Shown: piece after piece, positions 59,243-64,000 of the stretch
Layout: the number at the start of each line of letters is the position of its first letter
Position numbering within the stretch: the stretch's first letter is position 1
DNA from: Cervus elaphus
Taxonomy: Eukaryota; Chordata; Mammalia; Artiodactyla; Cervidae
NCBI RefSeq assembly: GCF_910594005.1
Contig: NC_057841.1
Coordinates: 13,067,001 to 13,131,000 of the forward strand
Length of the DNA stretch: 64,000 nt
Direction: 5' to 3'
Position numbers and translations under genes: made by a program
Notes under the pieces: generated by a model
What the model was told of the DNA's origin: nothing
What the model saw: the letters and a program-made list of their open reading frames with translations, nothing else
Database searches by the model: none

Positions 59243-61234
59243 CTATAATAAAATGATTTTAAAAACACCTTTAATGTATGTTTTACATGATGCTTATGGA
59301 AGTTCTATTCAGTAGGTATGGGTGCCTTGACCAATGTCAAAAAACCTAAAAGTCGAAGACACAGGACTTAACTGAGATCTTTCATCTCAGAGTTCAGCAC
59401 TATTGCCACCATATTGAATTGTTTCCTTTACAAACGTTCAGGATAAATATCAGCACCCGAACCAAACACCACGGAAAAAGTGTGTGATCTCATTGTCTCT
59501 TAATTTAAGAAGACTGAGGGCTTGGGGGAAGAATTTAGTTTCAACCCTTTGAACCATCCACAAGGATACAGAACTTAGCAGCTAATATCACTTTCTGCGT
59601 TAGCCGTAACAGAAAGATCTCAATGCCAGGAGGACTGTTTGAAGAAGAAGGCTGTGTCGTGAATACTCCAAGCCCTGTTCTCACAGCCTAAGTCTCAAAG
59701 CAAGATTTTCTTTTGGAGCTCAGCTTTCCGCCATCAACGTAGCTTTATATACTGCTTGTTCAAAAGCAGAAAATTAAGGTGTTTAGGCCTCAATACCCTT
59801 AAGGTGCTTCTACAAGTCACCTCAAAAGATATTTACCATGCACGTGTGTATGTATATACATGTATACATATACACGTGTGTACACATGTGTGTACATATA
59901 TACACAATGTACACATGCATATCTATACATACACAAAGCACATATTTTAACTGCATTGTGTATGATTTTAATAGTGGTATTTAGGAGCTTGGACTACACT
60001 TTTGTGTATAGTCAGGAATGTCAACAATACTTGGAGAAAATGATTCCTTCATGGCAAATCACTTTTCTGTTTAATATATTTTAGCTATAATTATACAGGG
60101 GCAAAGACTTAAGGGAAAATCATAGTTACTTTCAGTATATTTTGGACATGAATTTCTGTTTCACTATTGTTTCCAAGGTTTATTTCACATGCTTATAAAT
60201 TCTTTTTCAGATTCAAAAAACATAAGGCATCTGCAGACTCTGCAGAGACTATCAAACTCTCAGTAAATGTCCATTTCATTGTAAGACCATAAATTAAAAA
60301 TCACTAATATACACTAAGATTATATTTTACATCCAAATCCTACATGTTTACTAAGCACAGCTTATGCTATGTTAGAAAAGAGCAAGGCCTATTTGAAAAG
60401 AGTAGACTTTTAAAAATTAGTTGACAGATCCAGTTAAACAGAGGCAGATGTGCAGTTGAGATAGTTTGCTGAACATTCGTTTCTGTTAAATAGTAAGTGA
60501 TAAGACACAAAATTTTTTTGAGAATAAGGAAACTAACAAATTTCAAAAATCAAGTACAATTTAAGATTAAGAAAATGTGTTGACTCTGAATTAACATTAA
60601 CCAGAATTGTTTTCAACATCTTTCAATGCCACTGTGTATCTTCAACTCTGTATTTATGGCATTTAAATTCAAAATGAGAAAAATTCTTGGCATGGTACAG
60701 AATCTACACATTATTGATGTATGTTGAAATCCAAACTGAAAATTTTGGTTTCTGTCCTAGTCTAATCCTGCCAAAAGATCCTTGAAAGAAGTAGTTCAAG
60801 AGAGTTCTCAGACATCAAATATAATAAAGAAAAGAAAGAAGTCTAACATATTAAATTATAAACATGTGGATGGAATTTCCTTTAAATTACTCCTGAGTCT
60901 AAACCTTAAGGGAAAAGAATTTTTTAAAAACACATTTGAGGTTTCCATAACACAAAACATTTGAAAGTTAGACAGGGAATTCAACTACCCTAAAGACAGG
61001 AGAGATTTCCACTCTTAATATTGAGTAAACTGAACCTTATTGCCTAGTACTTAGAAATACCTGTACTTTGCAATTAAAATGTCAATCCTTATTATGTAAC
61101 TTTGTAATAAATATTAATGACTCTCTGTTAGTTGAGAGGCTTCTATTTGTTATTTGCTTGTACATTCAGGAGCCAGAAAAACTAAGAAATTAAGAGAAAA
61201 TGTAAAATAAGGAAGGTATATACTTAGTTTATAA
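59243..61234. other. Intronic or 5'-flanking DNA with little recognisable content
   Basis: Apart from the dinucleotide tract at 59842-59936, no repeat family, exon or promoter is evident. 59290-59420 may be a heavily decayed MIR. Confidence 0.4.
59842..59936. repeat. Alternating purine-pyrimidine tract
   Basis: Interrupted gt/ca/ta dinucleotides over about 95 bp (gtgtgtatgtatatacatgt ... tgtgtacacatgtgtgtaca). Capable of Z-DNA or cruciform structure in principle. Confidence 0.85.
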
Positions 61235-61450
61235 TTGAATTTTTATTGAGATAATTGTAAATTCATATACAGTTAAAGAAACAATACCAAGATAACCCAC
61301 GTACTTGCGAACTAATTTCACCTACTGATGACATCGTCCAAAACCGTGTGCAATGTCCAAGCCAGGACACTGAAATCAAAACAATTCACTGACCTTATTC
61401 AGATTTTCTCAATTTAGGTTACACCCATTTGGAAGTCAATCCTGAATATT
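61235..61450 (-). mobile_element. Old L1, antisense, left part
   Basis: gaatttttattgagataatt, accaagataacccacgtact and cacctactgatgacatcgtc match antisense L1M. Resumes at 62863 after the BovB copies. Confidence 0.6.
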
Positions 61451-61451
61451 G

Positions 61452-61719
61452 TATTTGGAAGACTGTTGCCGAAGCTGAAGCTCCAATACTTTGGCCACCT
61501 GATGCAAAGAGCCTACTCATTAGAAAAGACCTTGATGCTGGAAAAGATTGAAGGCAGGAGGAGAAGCGGGCAACAGAGGATGAGATGGTTGGATGGCATC
61601 ACCAACTCAATGGACATAAATCTGAGAAAACTCGGAGATAGTGAAGGACAGAGGAGCCTGGTGTGCTGCAGTCTGTGGAGTTGCAAATATTTGGATATGA
61701 CTTAGCAACTGCAACAGAT
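61452..61719 (+). mobile_element. Old BovB 3' end
   Basis: gtttggaagactgttgccga... through atatgacttagcaactgcaac. The conserved Arg codon reads CAA (61505-61507). Its 3' tail touches a younger BovB copy. Confidence 0.88.
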
Positions 61720-62862
61720 CATCGAGAAAGCAAGAGAGTTCCAGAAAAACATCTATTTCTGCTTTATTGACTATGCCAAAGCCTTCGACTGCGTGGATCA
61801 CAATAAACTGTGGAAAATTCTGAAGGAGATGGGAATACCAGACCACCTGATCTGCCTCTTGAGAAACCTGTATGCAGGTCAGGAAGCACCAGTTAGAACT
61901 GGACATGGAACAACAGACTGGTTCCAAATAGGGAAAGGAGTACGTCAAGGCTGTATATTGTCACCCTGCTTATTTAACTTCTATGCAGAATACATCATGA
62001 GAAACGCTGAGCTGGAGGAAGCACAAGCTGGAATCAAGATTGCTGGGAGAAATATCAATAACCTCAGATATGCAGATGACACCACCCTTATGGCAGAAAG
62101 TGAAGAGGAATTGAAAGCCTCTTGATGAAAGTGAAAGAGGAGAGTGAAAAAGTTGGCTTAAAGCTCAACATTCAGAAAACTAAGATCATGGCATCTGGTC
62201 CCATCACCTCATGGGAAATAGATGGGGAAACAGTGGAAACAGTGGCTGACTTTACTTTTTTGGGCTCCTACATCACTGCGGATGGTGACTGCAGTCATGA
62301 AATTAAAAGACGCTTACTCCTTGGAAGGAAAGTTATGACCAACCCAGATAGCATATTAAAAAGCAGAGACGTTACTTTGCCAACAAAGGTCCGTCTGGTC
62401 AAGGCTATGGTTTTTCCAGTGGTCATGTATGGATGTGAGTGTTGGACTGTGAAGGAAGCTGAGCGCCAAAGAATTGATGCTTTTGAACTGTGGTGTTGGA
62501 GAAGACTCTTGAGAGTCCCTTGGACTGCAAGGAGATCCCACCAGTCCATCCTGAAGGAGATCAGTCCTGGGTGTTCATTGGAAGGACTGATGCTGAAGCT
62601 GAAACTCCAATACTTTGGTCACCTCATGCGAAGAGTTGACTCATTTGAAAAGACCCTGATGCTGGGAGGGATTGGGGGCAGGAGGAGAAGGGGTCAACAG
62701 AGGATGAGATGGCTGGATGGCATCACCGACTCGATGGCATGAGTTTGAGTAAACTCCGGGAGTTGGTGATGGACAGGGAGGCCTGGCGTGCTGCGATTCA
62801 TAGGGTCGCAAAGAGTCGGACACCACTGAGGGACTGAACTGACGTGAACTGAACTAGCAGCT
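61720..62862 (+). mobile_element. Younger BovB LINE, 1.14 kb, 5'-truncated
   Basis: Starts inside the RT at atcatcgagaaagcaagaga. Contains FCFIDYAKAFDCVD, VRQGCILSP and YADD. One-base deletions break the frame near 62115 (an A run) and near 62737 (gatggcatgag), but the Arg codon at 62629-62631 is intact CGA. Ends in repeated gaactga units. Confidence 0.95.
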
Positions 62863-63590
62863 GAACAACAATTTTGTATGTCTGTGTGTTTTTTCCATAC
62901 AATTTTATCACATATTTGGTTTGTGCGTCCACTCCAGTCAAGACACAACCCACCATCTTTATGGCCTTCACCCTGTCCCCAAACCTTGTAAACCGCTAAA
63001 TTATTTCTGCTTCTAAATGTTCTCAGTTCTAAAAGTTTCTCATCACCAAAACATTATGAAAGTTTAAGGTTGCATCATACAATCTTTAGATACAGTTTCA
63101 CTCATTCACTCTGTGCAATAGTCTATAAATTCTCCAAGTTGCTGTAAGTGTGCACACTCTGGGTTTGGGGTGTTGCTTGCTTTTATTGCTGAGGAGTATC
63201 CAATGGTAACTATAGGCCACTGTTTGTTTACCCTGCTGACATACTAAAAGTCATCTAAGCTGTGTTCAGTTTTTGGTTATTAGAGACAAAGCAGCTGTAA
63301 ACATTGATATACATAGCTTTGTATGAACATAAATTTTCATGTCTCTAGCATAAATGACCATGCGTTCAACCGTTGGGAAATAAAGTAATAGATGTTTAGT
63401 TTTATCAGAAACTGCCAAACTGTTTTCCAGAGTGTTTGTACCATTTTACATTTTCATCCTCTCTAGCATAGGTGTTGTCACTTTTTTTTTTTTTTCATTT
63501 TAGCCTTTCTGATAGGCATATCTTAGTGTGGTTTTAAACTGCATTTCCTTGATAGGTAAAAAATTTTTATTCTGTGTGTTTATATACTAT
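62863..63590 (-). mobile_element. Old L1, antisense, right part
   Basis: cactgtttgtttaccctgct, gagacaaagcagctgtaaac, gaaactgccaaactgttttc and agcctttctgataggcatat form a typical antisense L1M 3' region. Confidence 0.72.
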
Positions 63591-63600
63591 ATACTATAAT

Positions 63601-63878
63601 GAAGAAGGCAATGGCACCCCTCTCCAGTACTCTTGCCTGGAAAATCCCATGGACGGAGGAGCCTGGTGGGCTGCAGTCCATGGGGTTGCGAAGAGTCGGA
63701 CATGACTGAGTGACTTCACTTTCACTTTTCACTTTCATGCATTGGAGAAGGAAATGGCAACCCACTCCAGTGTTCTTGCCTGGAGAATCCCAGGGACGAT
63801 GGAGCCTGGTGGGCTGCCATCTATGGGGTCGCACAGAGTCGGACACGACTGAAGCGACTTAGCAGCAGCAGCAGCAGC
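63601..63878 (+). mobile_element. Bov-A2 SINE, near-consensus, with TSD
   Basis: Dimer of two BovB-derived units joined by ttcactttcacttttcactttc and ending in an (agc)n run. The 12-bp repeat atatactataat lies at 63589-63600 and 63879-63890. Very little divergence from the consensus I remember, so a young insertion. Confidence 0.95.
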
Positions 63879-63927
63879 ATATACTATAATATATATAATT
63901 TTTGATGAAACTTCCTTTCATGTCTTT

Positions 63928-64000
63928 TGTTGTTGTTGTTCAGTCGCTCAGTCATGTCAGACTCTTTGCGGCCCTATATGGACTGCAGCACGCCAGGCTT
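63928..64000 (-). mobile_element. BovB 3' end, cut by the window edge
   Basis: gttgttgttgttcagtcgct ... gactgcagcacgccaggctt is the reverse of the BovB 3' terminus. The rest continues beyond 64000. Confidence 0.85.

Noticed and set aside
1..64000. CRISPR array, defence island, phage or other prokaryotic system
   Set aside because: The repeats are dispersed SINEs and LINEs with TSDs, not regularly spaced short repeats. All coding evidence is mammalian.

Overview
This is a mammalian, specifically ruminant, intronic window. It is AT-rich and has no operon-like gene density. It is packed with retroposons that occur together only in ruminants: tRNA-derived Bov-tA and Bov-A2 SINEs, the RTE-type LINE BovB, CHR SINEs and ruminant L1 3' ends. 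Cattle, sheep, goat, buffalo and related species cannot be told apart by reading alone.

The only host gene I can support is CCDC102B, on the minus strand. Three coding exons are visible: 45277-44687 (with 16 nt of 5' UTR up to 45293), 43311-43091 and 34586-34478. Their phases join cleanly (0, then 2/1, then 0). They encode the first 307 residues of a coiled-coil centrosome-linker protein of about 510 residues. The remaining C-terminal exons lie beyond position 1, and the 5' non-coding exons and promoter probably lie beyond position 64000. The introns seen are 1375 bp and 8504 bp, plus at least 34.5 kb downstream of exon 34478 and at least 18.7 kb upstream of 45293.

Layout: 1-34477 is the large downstream intron, with an antisense old L1 (5.1-7.8 kb), several BovB pieces (15.4, 19.0-20.3, 24.8-25.3, 33.4-33.7 kb), many SINEs and an L1 cluster (27.5-29.3 kb). 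34.5-45.3 kb holds the three exons. It includes an AT-rich, repeat-poor stretch (36.5-38.9 kb) and a short intron mostly filled by a SINE, an L1 tail and an LTR fragment. 45.3-64 kb is the upstream intron or 5' flank, with the longest BovB copies (52.4-54.1, 57.0-58.3, 61.7-62.9 kb) nested in older L2 and L1 copies, and a young Bov-A2 at 63.6 kb.

No CRISPR, bacterial, phage or defence system is present. The strongest unusual signals are: a 234-bp near-identical segment copied from 18.8 kb into the middle of a SINE at 16.4 kb; a retro-insertion made only of poly(A) with a perfect 16-bp target-site duplication; one CpG codon found in three decay states across eight BovB copies; and a GC/CpG-rich, proline-rich first coding exon of CCDC102B in AT-rich DNA. 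Repeat family names come from remembered consensus sequences, not from a database search.
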